The translations under genes and the position numbers were made by a program. From assembly GCA_964446585.1 (NCBI GenBank), contig CAYUPI010000029.1, positions 1-64,000 of the forward strand: a DNA stretch of 64,000 nucleotides. Direction: 5' to 3'. Of the stretch, positions 26,678 to 36,200 are shown in pieces (the first letter of the stretch is position 1; every line of letters starts with the position of its first letter). The notes under the pieces were generated by a model. That model saw nothing but the letters and a program-made list of their open reading frames with translations. It had not been told where the DNA came from and ran no database searches. The DNA is from CAYUPI01 sp964446585 (GTDB taxonomy: Bacteria; Verrucomicrobiota; Verrucomicrobiia; Limisphaerales; UBA8199).

Positions 26678-27646
26678 ATGGCGGCAGAGAGCATAGTGGA
26701 AAAAACTATCTGGCAGCTCGCACAGAACGATCACGTGGCGCGGCTGCTGATTCCGGCGCTGAGGGCTTGTGTGCGGTACTTCCCACTTGCGCCGGGCAAG
26801 CGGTTGGTCTGGACTCGGCTCGTGGAGCCTTTTTTTGCCTGGCACCCGCATGAATTCGTCGCCTCGACTGTTTTTGGGGCGAGGCTTTCAGGCAACACGC
26901 GAGAATTGCTGCAGCAATACGTTTATTATTTTGGGCTCTGGGAACCGCAACTAACCTGTTGGATTCCAGACCGGCTGCGGCCTGGGGACACCTTCGTTGA
27001 TGTCGGCGCCAACATCGGCTACTTCACGCTGCTGGCTTCGAAGCTGGTGGGAAATTCGGGCAAGGTCGTTGCGATTGAGGCCTCTCCCGGGACGTTCGAG
27101 GCCCTGCAGGCAAATCTCGAACGCAATCACGCTGGCAACGTTCGGGCCGTAAACAGGGCAGCCTCTGAGTCAGCCGGCGTGGTGAAGGTCTATCGCGGCC
27201 CCGAGAGTCACATTGGGTTATCAACGATTTTTCCGGAAGAAGCCTCGAAGCGAGAGGCCAAATTCGAAGGCGAAGTCGAAGCCGGACCGCTCCCAGTGAT
27301 CCTGCACGAAGAGGAGATGCGCAACGCGCGCTTGATAAAGATCGATGTCGAAGGAGCTGAGTGGTCCGTTGTTTCGGGAATGCGCCGGCTGCTGGAGAGC
27401 GGCCGAAGGGACCTGGAGGTTATGATCGAGATCGATCCTGAATGCCTGGCCCAGCAGGGAAGGAAGCCCGAAGACATCCTGGGCCTCTTCTCGGAAGCGG
27501 GGTTTCATGCTTATCAATTGGAGAATGACTACGCGGCGGTGAGTTATCTGCCCCCATTCGAGAAACGAGCGCCAAAGCGGCTACAGGGCGCAATTGACTC
27601 AGTTGTGGACCTGGTGTTTTCCCGGCAAGACGCGGGGAGGCTTTAG
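26678..27646 (+). CDS. FkbM family methyltransferase
   Basis: 322 residues from the ATG at 26678; an earlier in-frame start at 26540 would overlap the acyltransferase gene and adds no recognisable sequence. The SAM-binding loop 'FVDVGANIGYFTLLASKLVG' lies near residue 106, then 'VVAIEASPGTFEALQANL', 'LIKIDVEGAEWSVVSGM' and 'LEVMIEIDPECL', in the FkbM order. Members methylate hydroxyls of sugars and other small molecules. In this operon the likely substrate is a sugar of the surface glycan, which is inference. Confidence 0.9.
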   Translation: MAAESIVEKTIWQLAQNDHVARLLIPALRACVRYFPLAPGKRLVWTRLVEPFFAWHPHEFVASTVFGARLSGNTRELLQQYVYYFGLWEPQLTCWIPDRLRPGDTFVDVGANIGYFTLLASKLVGNSGKVVAIEASPGTFEALQANLERNHAGNVRAVNRAASESAGVVKVYRGPESHIGLSTIFPEEASKREAKFEGEVEAGPLPVILHEEEMRNARLIKIDVEGAEWSVVSGMRRLLESGRRDLEVMIEIDPECLAQQGRKPEDILGLFSEAGFHAYQLENDYAAVSYLPPFEKRAPKRLQGAIDSVVDLVFSRQDAGRL

Positions 27647-27697
27647 GTCAGCACGTTGACGCACGCACATTCGGCTCATATCATCCGCCAACAGACC

Positions 27698-28276
27698 ATG
27701 AGCGCCGGCCGGACACTTGCGTGGGATTGGTACCCGGGAACGATTCCGGAAAACGTCGTCATTGACGAAACGGCTTACGTTGAAACCAGCTTCAGCTTTT
27801 ATCTATTCCGCAGCGAGCTGCCTGGCGGTGTGAGATATGGCCGAGGCGCTTCGACCTATCTTGGCACCATGTTCGACGTCGGGCCGCGCGGGCGCGTCGA
27901 GTTGGGCGAGTACGCCCTGGTGCACGGTGCCCGGATAATTTGCGATGCGGCGGTGACAATCGGGGATTATGCGCTCATTTCCTGGAATGTGGTGTTCATG
28001 GACACCTATCGTGTGCCGTTCGAGGCCAAGGAACGGCGCAAGGAACTGGAGCGCGTGCCGCTGCGCCCCCAGCGGTTCGCCTCCGCTGAAGTTCCGGCGC
28101 AGCCCATTCGCGTCGAGCGCAATGTGTGGATTGGTTTCGACGCCTGCGTCTTGCCGGGTGTCACGATTGGCGAAGGCTCGGTCGTAGGCGCCAAATCGGT
28201 CGTTACGCAGAGTGTGCCGCCTTTCGCGGTCGTGGGCGGCAATCCCGCCCGTGTGATTCGCAAACTTGATCCTTGA
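27698..28276 (+). CDS. Second hexapeptide-repeat acyltransferase
   Basis: 192 residues from the ATG at 27698; an upstream TTG at 27656 is possible but less likely. Hexapeptide repeats are 'TMFDVGPRGRVELGEYALV', 'AVTIGDYALISWNVVF', 'QPIRVERNVWIGFDACVLP' and 'GVTIGEGSVVGAKSVVTQS', ending with 'PPFAVVGGNPARVIRKLDP'. The usual acceptor-site His is replaced around 'FMDTYRVPFEAKER', where the first acyltransferase has 'DTDFHPL', so catalysis or substrate may differ. Same family as the 26046 gene, separated by the methyltransferase gene. Confidence 0.85.
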   Translation: MSAGRTLAWDWYPGTIPENVVIDETAYVETSFSFYLFRSELPGGVRYGRGASTYLGTMFDVGPRGRVELGEYALVHGARIICDAAVTIGDYALISWNVVFMDTYRVPFEAKERRKELERVPLRPQRFASAEVPAQPIRVERNVWIGFDACVLPGVTIGEGSVVGAKSVVTQSVPPFAVVGGNPARVIRKLDP

Positions 28277-28357
28277 GGAGCCCAGGAGTCAGAGGCCGGC
28301 GGCGGGTAGGCCAACAATCACCAATTCCCACCTATCTGACCTATCTAAGCTGCAGCC

Positions 28358-29533
28358 ATGCCCGTCCACCCTCCCACTAAAGGCAAGATCATCGTCTTCG
28401 GTATTCTCTTCTGGTATCCGCTGGCGGGGGTGACTTTTCAATTCCTGCACTACCTGCTAGGCTTGCGGCGCCTCGGCTACGACCCGTACTACATCGAGGA
28501 CTCGGGTCGTTGGATTTACGACCCTAAACTCAATGATCTTTCGCCCGATGCCAGTGGCAACATCGCCGCGGTCCTGCCGATGCTCCAGGAGCACGGCTTC
28601 GCGGAGCGTTGGGCCTTCCGCGGCAACTATCCCGACGGCCGGTGCTATGGGATGACCGAATCGCGAATCCTCGAGCTTTACCGCGAAGCGGATGCGTTTC
28701 TCAACGTGACCGGCGCGCAGGAACTGCGCCCGGAGCACCTCGAATGCCCGCGGCGGATCTATGTCGAAACGGACCCGGTGGCGGCGCAGATCAAGCTGGC
28801 GCAGGGTGACGAAGAAACGGCCGCTGCTCTCTCCGCTCATCAGAAGCACTTCAGCTACGGCGAGAACTTTGGCGCGCCCGATTGCAAAGTCCCGCTGGAA
28901 CGATTCCAGTGGATTCCTACGCGCCAGCCGGTGATTTTGGATTTCTGGAAAAATCCCTACCCGGCGGATGGCCGGCCCTACACGACCGTCGCCACGTGGG
29001 AAAACAAAGGAAAAGACATCGTCTATAATGGAGAGACTTATTACTGGTCAAAGGACCGAGAGTTCATGAAGTTCATTGCTTTGCCGCGGCGGCGAACGGC
29101 GCGTTTTGAGCTGGCGGTCGGACGGGAGGAGAAAGTCCAGAGTATTTTGAGGGAGAACGGTTGGGGCTGGACTGATTCGCTCGAAATCTCGGGCGACTGC
29201 AAACGTTACCGCGATTACATCGCGCGCTCGCGTGGCGAGTTCACGGTCGCCAAAGATCAAAACATCCGGCTTCGAAGCGGTTGGTTCAGCGACCGCAGCG
29301 CCTGCTATCTGGCGGCGGGCCGGCCGGTGATCACTCAGGAAACCGGTTTCAGCAATTGCCTGCCCACGGGCGAGGGATTGTTCGCTTTCGAAACGATGGC
29401 CGACATCCTGGCAGCGGTGGATCGGATCGAGAGCGATTATGCAGGCAACAGCCGCGCTGCCCGCGAAATCGCCGGCGAATATTTCGCAGCGGAAAATGTT
29501 CTAGGCAAAATGATGGAGCAGGTCGGGCTTTGA
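28358..29533 (+). CDS. Glycosyltransferase (GT-B-like)
   Basis: 391 residues. N-terminal 'KIIVFGILFWYPLAGVTFQFLHYLLGLRRLGYDPYYIED' in pieces looks like the first Rossmann half of a GT-B enzyme. 'LNVTGAQELRPEHLECPRRIYVETDP' and, in the C-terminal half, 'GEFTVAKDQNIRLRSGWFSDRSACYLAAGRPVITQETGF' in pieces match the donor-binding region of glycosyltransferases that end in 'A-x-GRPVI-x-QDTGF'. The same type occurs in cyanobacterial and planctomycete glycan clusters. The sugar donor is unknown. It starts 81 bp after the acyltransferase and ends 4 bp before the deacetylase gene. Confidence 0.8.
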   Translation: MPVHPPTKGKIIVFGILFWYPLAGVTFQFLHYLLGLRRLGYDPYYIEDSGRWIYDPKLNDLSPDASGNIAAVLPMLQEHGFAERWAFRGNYPDGRCYGMTESRILELYREADAFLNVTGAQELRPEHLECPRRIYVETDPVAAQIKLAQGDEETAAALSAHQKHFSYGENFGAPDCKVPLERFQWIPTRQPVILDFWKNPYPADGRPYTTVATWENKGKDIVYNGETYYWSKDREFMKFIALPRRRTARFELAVGREEKVQSILRENGWGWTDSLEISGDCKRYRDYIARSRGEFTVAKDQNIRLRSGWFSDRSACYLAAGRPVITQETGFSNCLPTGEGLFAFETMADILAAVDRIESDYAGNSRAAREIAGEYFAAENVLGKMMEQVGL

Positions 29534-29537
29534 AGCA

Positions 29538-30239
29538 ATGCCGCGCCACCTGATTGTCAACGCCGACGACTTCGGTCTTACCCGGGGCATCAATCGTGGC
29601 GTCATCGAAGCCGCTGAGCGCGGCATTCTCACCAGCGCCAGCCTGATGGTTCGTTATCCGGCTGCTGCCGAAGCAGCCAGTTACGTCAGTCGGAACCGAG
29701 CCTTCAGCCTGGGCCTGCACGTTGAACTGGGCGAATGGGTGTTTCGAAACGGCGAATGGGTGTTGCGGTACGAGGTTGTGTCCGCCGATGACGCCAAACA
29801 GGTGAAAGCGGAAATTGAAAAACAGCTCGCTGAATTTGAGCGGCTCGCGGGCCGACCCCCTGATCACCTGGACTCGCACCAGCATGTCCATCGAAACGAG
29901 CCGGCCCGAGGCATTATGCAGGCTGTGGCCTCAAAGCTCTCGGTGCCACTGCGCGAATGCAACTCCGAGATTCATTTTTGTGGCGACTTCTACGGGCAGA
30001 GCGGCGAGGGCGAGCCCTTGCCCGGCGCACTCACCACGGAGAACCTAACGAAAATCCTCGAGGCACTCCCCGATGGAATAACCGAATTGGGATGCCATCC
30101 GGGTTATGCGAAGGATCTGGAATCCGTTTACCGCCAGGAACGCGAGCAGGAGCTCCGGGTGCTGTGTGATCCGGCGCTATGGGAAATCCTGGAGCGGTCC
30201 GGCATAAGGCTGCGCGGGTTCCGTGGATCTACTCAGTGA
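29538..30239 (+). CDS. ChbG/HpnK family deacetylase (YdjC-like)
   Basis: 233 residues. The family hallmarks are complete: 'LIVNADDFGLTRGINRG' (metal-binding Asp residues at about 9-10), 'SLGLHVELGE', 'PDHLDSHQHVHRNEP' (metal-binding His pair near residues 113-119) and 'ITELGCHPGYAKDL'. ChbG removes acetyl groups from chito-oligosaccharides, and HpnK acts on N-acetylglucosaminyl hopanoids. Both are carbohydrate deacetylases of the divalent-metal type. Within the glycan operon it probably deacetylates an N-acetyl sugar. Its last 11 bp overlap the convergent prepilin-like gene. Confidence 0.92.
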   Translation: MPRHLIVNADDFGLTRGINRGVIEAAERGILTSASLMVRYPAAAEAASYVSRNRAFSLGLHVELGEWVFRNGEWVLRYEVVSADDAKQVKAEIEKQLAEFERLAGRPPDHLDSHQHVHRNEPARGIMQAVASKLSVPLRECNSEIHFCGDFYGQSGEGEPLPGALTTENLTKILEALPDGITELGCHPGYAKDLESVYRQEREQELRVLCDPALWEILERSGIRLRGFRGSTQ

Positions 30240-31014
30240 CCCACTGCCACCGGGGGTCAAAGAGCCCGTTTCCGCCAAATAATGTGGAGCCCCAGGCGGT
30301 TTGACCGTCGGCAGTTTTGCCCGGGAAGAATTGCAGGCCGATCTCGCTGACGCGGATTGCTTTGGCGTGGCCGTCCACATAACCAGCAGCGCAACGACCT
30401 GCATGCCGGCCCACTGGACGGAACGGAGTGATGTAGGCATACCACGCCCGAGTGCTGGGTGGCAGCCAGAGAAGAAACGCGGAGTCGGGCTTCTCGATCC
30501 ACCGGTCGGGATTGGTTTCGGTTAAGTTGTCAATCAAGCCTGCATCGGTCGCCGGAATGGCTTCGGCCGGGCGCTTGACTTTGGCGAGAGTGGGCCGCCA
30601 GTCCTGGTGATACTGGACGGCCGTGTAAGCAGTCAGCTCGCCTTCTTCCAGGCCCAGCCCGAATCCATTTCTTATGCTGGGGCAAGCGATGATATTGGTA
30701 CCGTGAAGATAAGGCCGCAGCAGGTCCACCCAATAAGTCACGGGACCCGGGAAAAGCGAGTCCGTCGGCGCCCGCTGGTTCCAAAGCACTATAGCGACGA
30801 TCTGGTCCTTGTTGTCTGCTGGATACAGATTATACGCCAATTGAATTTGGCGGACGTTATTGATGCACTTGATCGCCTTGGCCTTTTCTTTCGCGCGGGC
30901 CAGCGCCGGCAGGAGAAGCGAGGCTAAAATTGCGATAATAGAGATGACAACGAGTAGTTCGACAAGCGTGAAGGCGATGCAGCTAAGGGGCCGGGTCCGC
31001 CGCGCCGCCGCCAT
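30229..31014 (-). CDS. Prepilin-type protein with H-X9-DG motif
   Basis: 261 residues from the ATG at 31014, which gives a short basic leader (AAARRTRPLSC) before 'AFTLVELLVVISIIAILASLL', the pilin-like cleavage and membrane segment. 'NNVRQIQLAYNLYPADNKD' follows, and 'RHAGRCAAGYVDGHAKAIRV' near the C-terminus holds H-X9-DG. The frame stays open to an ATG at 31206, 3 bp after the stop of the upstream gene, but that extra stretch translates a REPIN-like inverted repeat (31016-31125). The repeat touches the start codon, so no Shine-Dalgarno site is visible; the true start is uncertain. Confidence 0.82.
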   Translation of the reverse strand: MAAARRTRPLSCIAFTLVELLVVISIIAILASLLLPALARAKEKAKAIKCINNVRQIQLAYNLYPADNKDQIVAIVLWNQRAPTDSLFPGPVTYWVDLLRPYLHGTNIIACPSIRNGFGLGLEEGELTAYTAVQYHQDWRPTLAKVKRPAEAIPATDAGLIDNLTETNPDRWIEKPDSAFLLWLPPSTRAWYAYITPFRPVGRHAGRCAAGYVDGHAKAIRVSEIGLQFFPGKTADGQTAWGSTLFGGNGLFDPRWQWVTE

Positions 31015-31015
31015 C

Positions 31016-31125
31016 GGAGTGCGCCCGTCCCCGGGCGCAGCAATGCCCGACCGAACAGGCGCTTTCGAAAATCCCAAAGGCCGGCTTCTTGCGCACATTG
31101 CTGCGCCCGGGGACGGGCGCACTCC
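31016..31125. repeat. REPIN-like element: 30 bp perfect inverted repeat
   Basis: Arms 31016-31045 and 31096-31125 are perfect reverse complements over 30 bp, with a 50 bp centre. Each arm contains its own small palindrome (GCGCCCG-TCCC-CGGGCGC at 31021-31038). Two REP palindromes in inverted orientation make a REPIN, a non-autonomous element normally moved by a RAYT (Y1-type) transposase. No such gene is in the window. Confidence 0.85.
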
Positions 31126-31209
31126 AGTTCCGCGCCTTCGAAAGGTGGTGATGTCAAGCCGCAACACGAATTGGACGCGGAGATTCAAAGTGCGGGAGTC
31201 TCCCATACG

Positions 31210-33039
31210 TCAATAAGGGCTGTAAGGGATGCTGACGCGGAAAAAGCCGGCTGCGTTTGTCGCATAGCTCCTCGTGACGAAGACGACGTTCGTGCCGTCG
31301 CCAAACAGCGCGCCCGGTGGCACGGTTGACCAACCAGTAGAGCCGCCCAGTGAGTTGGTGTACAGCAGGGAATTGGCGCCGACACCGGCGCCGACGGCAT
31401 TCCGCCAGGCCGCTCGGAACACGCTGTTGCTTGGCATAACAAAGATGCTGGAGGGATCGTCGGCCAGGATACTCCACGTCGTGCCGTCCAATGGCGCGCC
31501 CGTCGTGAAATCACTGGAAATGTGATTGGTAAAGTTCGCGTTAGTGACGGCAACCCGGATGCTGCTCACAGTTAAGAATTTTCCGACGTTCTGGCTGCCA
31601 TTAGGATTCACACCCAGAAAAAATTCAACCTGGCTGGCAAACGAGCCCGTGTCCGCGCTTTGCATAATGCCCACGGCGCTGCTGCCATTGGGAGCAGTCA
31701 GCAGGAAATCTGTGTCGTTAGTGAGGCGAATCGTCCAGGTTCCGGCAAATGGCACGTTGGTGATGCCGCACATAAAACCACTGGTGAGGAAGGCCGTGGT
31801 GTCATAGGGATCGTTAACCTTGTAACCTAGAGTGGCCAGAGCCGAGCCGTTGCCATCGGCCTGGAGTCCCAACCGAACCACGTTTGGATTTGAGAGTTCG
31901 GCGGAGATAAAACCATTCGGGCTGGCAATCAGCCAAGCGTAGGCAATGAAATTCGTGGCAGCGCGGGCGGGTGGATTGGTGATTGTGAAAGAGTAGCTCG
32001 CCGGCGCATCCGGCGTGGAGCCAACCCAGCTACATTCTTTCGTCGGGTTTGAGACGATCTCGTTATAATGGTTCGTTGTGCCCGCGGCTCCATTGAGTTG
32101 CAGGCCCATGGGACCGGCGAGCGCCAGGGACAAGATGGGCGACGCTGGCGGTGGGTTGGTTGAAATCGCGGTGGCCGGAACCACGTCTGCCCAGGTGGAG
32201 CCGATCTTTATCTCGTCCACCTTCATCTGGCAATTGCCGCCGGTGCGGACGAGCAGATTGCCCTGGCTATAAGGAGCCGTCCGAAATGCAGTAAAGTCAG
32301 TCATAAAGAGCGCGCTGTCATTTGTCGGCTCCCTGGACTGATTGAGCCAAACATCCAACCTGTCGGTGCCGGGCTGAAGGAGCGGGTTGGCGACCGGAGG
32401 ACCCAACCGGAATCGCCCGACGACCAGTGCCGGACTCGTCCGGCTGCCTGCAGTCTGCAGGTAATTCACGGTGTTGGTGCTCATTTCGCAGCAAAATTGC
32501 CGGATGTACACCTGAAGAGCGCCCCCGCTGCCTTTGCAGGATATCCCAATGCCGGAAAGAGCCTGGAAGGAATTCCCAAACGGCACGACGATGCCGCCGC
32601 TGGTAGAATCCACTTCGTAAGTTACGAGGCAGGAAAACCAGATAGTCGTTCCGAACACGGATTCAAAGGGCATCAACGGATTGCTGGGATCGAACCACTG
32701 CCGGGCGTCTCCATGGCCGATGCTGTGAGTGGAGCTGCCATCGTCCTCATCAAAAATGCAGGCTCCAACACCGGCCACGTAACCGGCGCCGTTTGTCCAG
32801 TTGAGTCCATTTGTGATTCCAAACGGCAGATCACCCGTCGTCGTCGCTGCGCCACCAAGGTTCGGACCGATCCAGGCATTGGACCAGCCTGTTCCGCCAT
32901 TCTGGCCGGGGAGCGTAGCGCTGACCGGGTAGTCGAAGCCTTCATAAACGAACAAGGACGCCTGGCCCGAAATGGCAAATGATAAGCAAACTGCGCACAA
33001 GACTCCGCCTATGATCCAGCGGAGGGACTTTCGTCTCAT
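31210..33039 (-). CDS. Secreted protein of unknown function
   Basis: 609 residues with a clear signal peptide ('RRKSLRWIIGGVLCAVCLSF...GQA', residues 1-27). The first 290 residues ('FVYEGFDYPVSATLPGQNGG', 'WSNAWIGPN', 'DRLDVWLNQS', 'NCQMKVDEIKIGSTWADV') resemble the concanavalin-like secreted domains common in Verrucomicrobiota ('EGFDY...DEIR-x-G-x-T-x-ADV'). The second half has another beta-rich domain ('NNFIAYAWLIASPNGF'-like, 'GTWTIRLTNDTDFLLTAPNG'). The C-terminus is 'TNAAGFFRVSIPYSPY', a variant of the FYR-type ending. No catalytic motif is visible. Probably exported. Stop is 3 bp before an alternative start of the next gene. Confidence 0.75.
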   Translation of the reverse strand: MRRKSLRWIIGGVLCAVCLSFAISGQASLFVYEGFDYPVSATLPGQNGGTGWSNAWIGPNLGGAATTTGDLPFGITNGLNWTNGAGYVAGVGACIFDEDDGSSTHSIGHGDARQWFDPSNPLMPFESVFGTTIWFSCLVTYEVDSTSGGIVVPFGNSFQALSGIGISCKGSGGALQVYIRQFCCEMSTNTVNYLQTAGSRTSPALVVGRFRLGPPVANPLLQPGTDRLDVWLNQSREPTNDSALFMTDFTAFRTAPYSQGNLLVRTGGNCQMKVDEIKIGSTWADVVPATAISTNPPPASPILSLALAGPMGLQLNGAAGTTNHYNEIVSNPTKECSWVGSTPDAPASYSFTITNPPARAATNFIAYAWLIASPNGFISAELSNPNVVRLGLQADGNGSALATLGYKVNDPYDTTAFLTSGFMCGITNVPFAGTWTIRLTNDTDFLLTAPNGSSAVGIMQSADTGSFASQVEFFLGVNPNGSQNVGKFLTVSSIRVAVTNANFTNHISSDFTTGAPLDGTTWSILADDPSSIFVMPSNSVFRAAWRNAVGAGVGANSLLYTNSLGGSTGWSTVPPGALFGDGTNVVFVTRSYATNAAGFFRVSIPYSPY

Positions 33040-33228
33040 GAGCCCGGTGCGGTGATTAATCCAGCATAAAATACCAGAATTTTAGGTGACTGTCAAAGAT
33101 GCCCTAACAGAAGGGTGTAGGGTGCAGCTTGATATGATCACTGCCAACGAGGACACGGCGCGTGGCATTGCCAAGACGCGCCGCGTGGCGGGGTGTGGGG
33201 CAGAGGTCTTGGCTGCCGCAACCGGGCC

Positions 33229-36200
33229 CTAATCGCAACGGGCGCGGTAGAAGCGGGCTGCAGGTAGCGAGTTGGTATCCTGAAACACGAGGGTACCGCC
33301 GGTTCCAATTAACGACGCGGACAAAGGAGTCCAGGCAGGGTCGTTCAGAGAATTCTTGTATTCGACTGTGTAATTCAAACCGGCGACGCTGGACAGCGAG
33401 ACTTGGAAACCGGTCCCCCATTGGGTCCTCAGCACGGGCGGCACCAGGACTCTCAGATTGGCGGCCGGGCTCGTGGCCGATCCAGATGCATTGGTAACGT
33501 TCACTGCATAGCTGCCCGACTGAGCGGGTTGCACGTTCGTCAAAGTCAGTATGGCGCCGGTCTGGCCCGGCAGCGGTGAGCCGTTGAAGAGCCATTGATA
33601 CAGGAGGGGAGGAGTGTTGGTCGTCGTCGCGCTAAAACTCACAGCCGACCCGGCGAGGGCCACCTGATTGCTGGGTTGGAGGCTGATAGATGGCGGGCCG
33701 ATCACGGTTGAGGCGCAGCAAACCGCGATGCTGTCGGAAACGGAGAGCGAATCGACGTACCAGCCCACGCCTCCGTAGGTGTTGGCCGTGTCGGTCGCAC
33801 ACGCCCAACGCAGTTGGATGCTCTGGCCCGCGGCCGTGGCGGGCATGCCGACAGTGGTCGTGATCCAACCACCGGAATCTCCAACCCAGGCCTGGCGTCC
33901 TCCGAGAGGATTGTCGGAGCCGGTGGAGATTTCGCCATTGTAACCGCCGGCCAGGAAGCTGCCTCCAGCGGTGAGAATATCCGTGAAGCCTCCGCCGCCG
34001 AGCTGGATTTCAAGCACACCTCCATCGAAGTAAGTTGCCGCACCTTTCCGCGCGTGCATCTCCAGATTGTAGTTGTGTCGGAAGGTCAGTTGCGCTGTCC
34101 CTGAGGTGATTGCAATCGGAGGAGAAACGAGCGCGTTTTCGCCTGGGGTGTCAGCATCTGCGATAAAAGCCGCATTGGGAGTGGTATCGAACGCGTTAGT
34201 TACGGTAGTCCAGTCCGTCTCGACACCGGTCACCGGCGCAGTCGCCCAACCGGCCGGCAATGCGGGCGCGGTTACCGCGTCGAAAGTGGCGGAGAAGTTT
34301 GTTAGAGAAACGACCTGACCGAGCGGAATGTTGAAGCTCACATTGCCCAGGTTGGTTAGGCCATCCTGAAGTTGGACCGTGGCAGTAATGCTTGCGCCGC
34401 ACACACCGCTGGCTGTGAACGCAAATGCCCGGCTTGCTATTCCGCCCGCGGCTAAAGCGCCGTAGAGTTGGGGACCACTCGGGGCGGTGACTCCGCCGCT
34501 GGTCTGGAGCGTAGCCAGCAAGTTGGCTGTGGCGGAGCCGCCCACATTCTTCAGACCGATGTCCACGCTCACCGTTTCGCCTGGGTCCACTGCGCCGTTG
34601 GTGCAGGTTTCGAGTGTCAGCGTCAGGCTGTTCGTAACAATCGAAGGAGCAGGAAGACCCGCCAGAGCATCGATCAGGCCGCTGCCGGCCGGTGCGCCCC
34701 AGCCCGTGCAGAGGTCGTAGCCGCTCACGGCGTAAAAGCGGCTCGGGCTGGTGATACTGGTGTTGTTGCCGATGACGACGTCGTGCAGGGCCGACGCATA
34801 ACCGGGCGCCTGCCCCAGCGCATATATGGCGGGGTTGAGAAAACCAACGCGATTCAAACCGTTCGCGGCAGCTTGCTGGTTGATGAGGGCCGTGAAGGCG
34901 GCCCAGAGGGGCGTGGCGCAACTCGTGCCGCCAAAGGCTCCGCTACTGCCGTTATTGTATCGGACATAAATGTTGTCGGCGACCATTGCCACGTCGGGAA
35001 TGTTGCGCATCAAGGTCGAGCCCTGGCTGGCGGCCATGGCCACGCCTTGCTGCCAGCCAGGGATGGTGTAAGAGGTGCTGATGCCGCCGCCCGTTCCCGT
35101 GCCGCTGCCCCAGTTCCATACCGTTTCCGAAACCCACGCACCTCCGGGTCCCGTCGTGGTCAAGGTGGTCCCGCCGACGCTGACAATGTAGGGATCGTCC
35201 GCAGGCTTATCGATTGTGCTGGCGTAGGCGTCATTGTCGCCGGACGCATTGAAGTAACACTGTCCCTGCGCAGCAAATTGCTGAAAAATCTGGTCGGTGG
35301 TTGGGCTGAAAGGCGCCCAGGTCCAGGAAGAACTGAGTTGGCTGGCCAGGTTGTCGGTGGCCATGCGATTCAAGATATCATTGGGAGTGGTGCCTTCATA
35401 GACGAGCACATTGGAAAGCCCGGGCGCCATGGAAATGACCATCTCGATGTCGAGGGCGACTTCGGAGTTATTGACACCCGCGCCGCCGGTAACCCCATCG
35501 AGGAGCACGTTCTGCAATGGCACGTTCGGCAATCCGGCCAGCGATTCGTAGGCCGTGATGTCGCTCGCATAGTAGCCATCGAACTGGACAAGGCCGACAA
35601 TTTGACCGGTTCCGGTCAGCGAAACGCCGGGCGCGTACGCTGCGCGGAAATCATTACCGATATAAGAGCCGCCCGGACCCGAGCCGCCATTGAGTGTCAC
35701 GCTTCCCGGTTTGCGGGCTGGCACCGGATGGAGACTCGCAGGATGCGGCGGAGAGAAACTGTCCAGCCCACTGATGTCCAGTACCGGCACGTCCAAATCG
35801 AGGGATGGCTCTGCGTCCGGAGCGTAAAACGTTCTGGCTTCTTTGGGATGCGGGTACAGGAGCAGCTTCAGATGCAGCGCCTTCTCGAGGTCGCCTACCG
35901 AAGCAGCCACATCCAGCAAAACGCGGTTGGGATGAGTGGCGGTTATGGTGAAGCCGTTCGTCTCCGCGAACTCAATCAGCGCCCGATAATCCTGCTCGGT
36001 CGGTCCGAATTTTTCCGTGAACTGGGCCGGGGTCAGATACAGATGAAACTGTGGACTGGCTGGCTCATAGAGCTGCTGAAGGAGGTTGGTGAGCGCCGCG
36101 CGGTTGCGCAGCGGCAAGCCAATCGCCAAGTTCAGCCGTTGCGACGCTGGCAAATGGCCAATAGATGTCAGGCCAGCGGCGGCAGCCGGTACGTGGCCGC

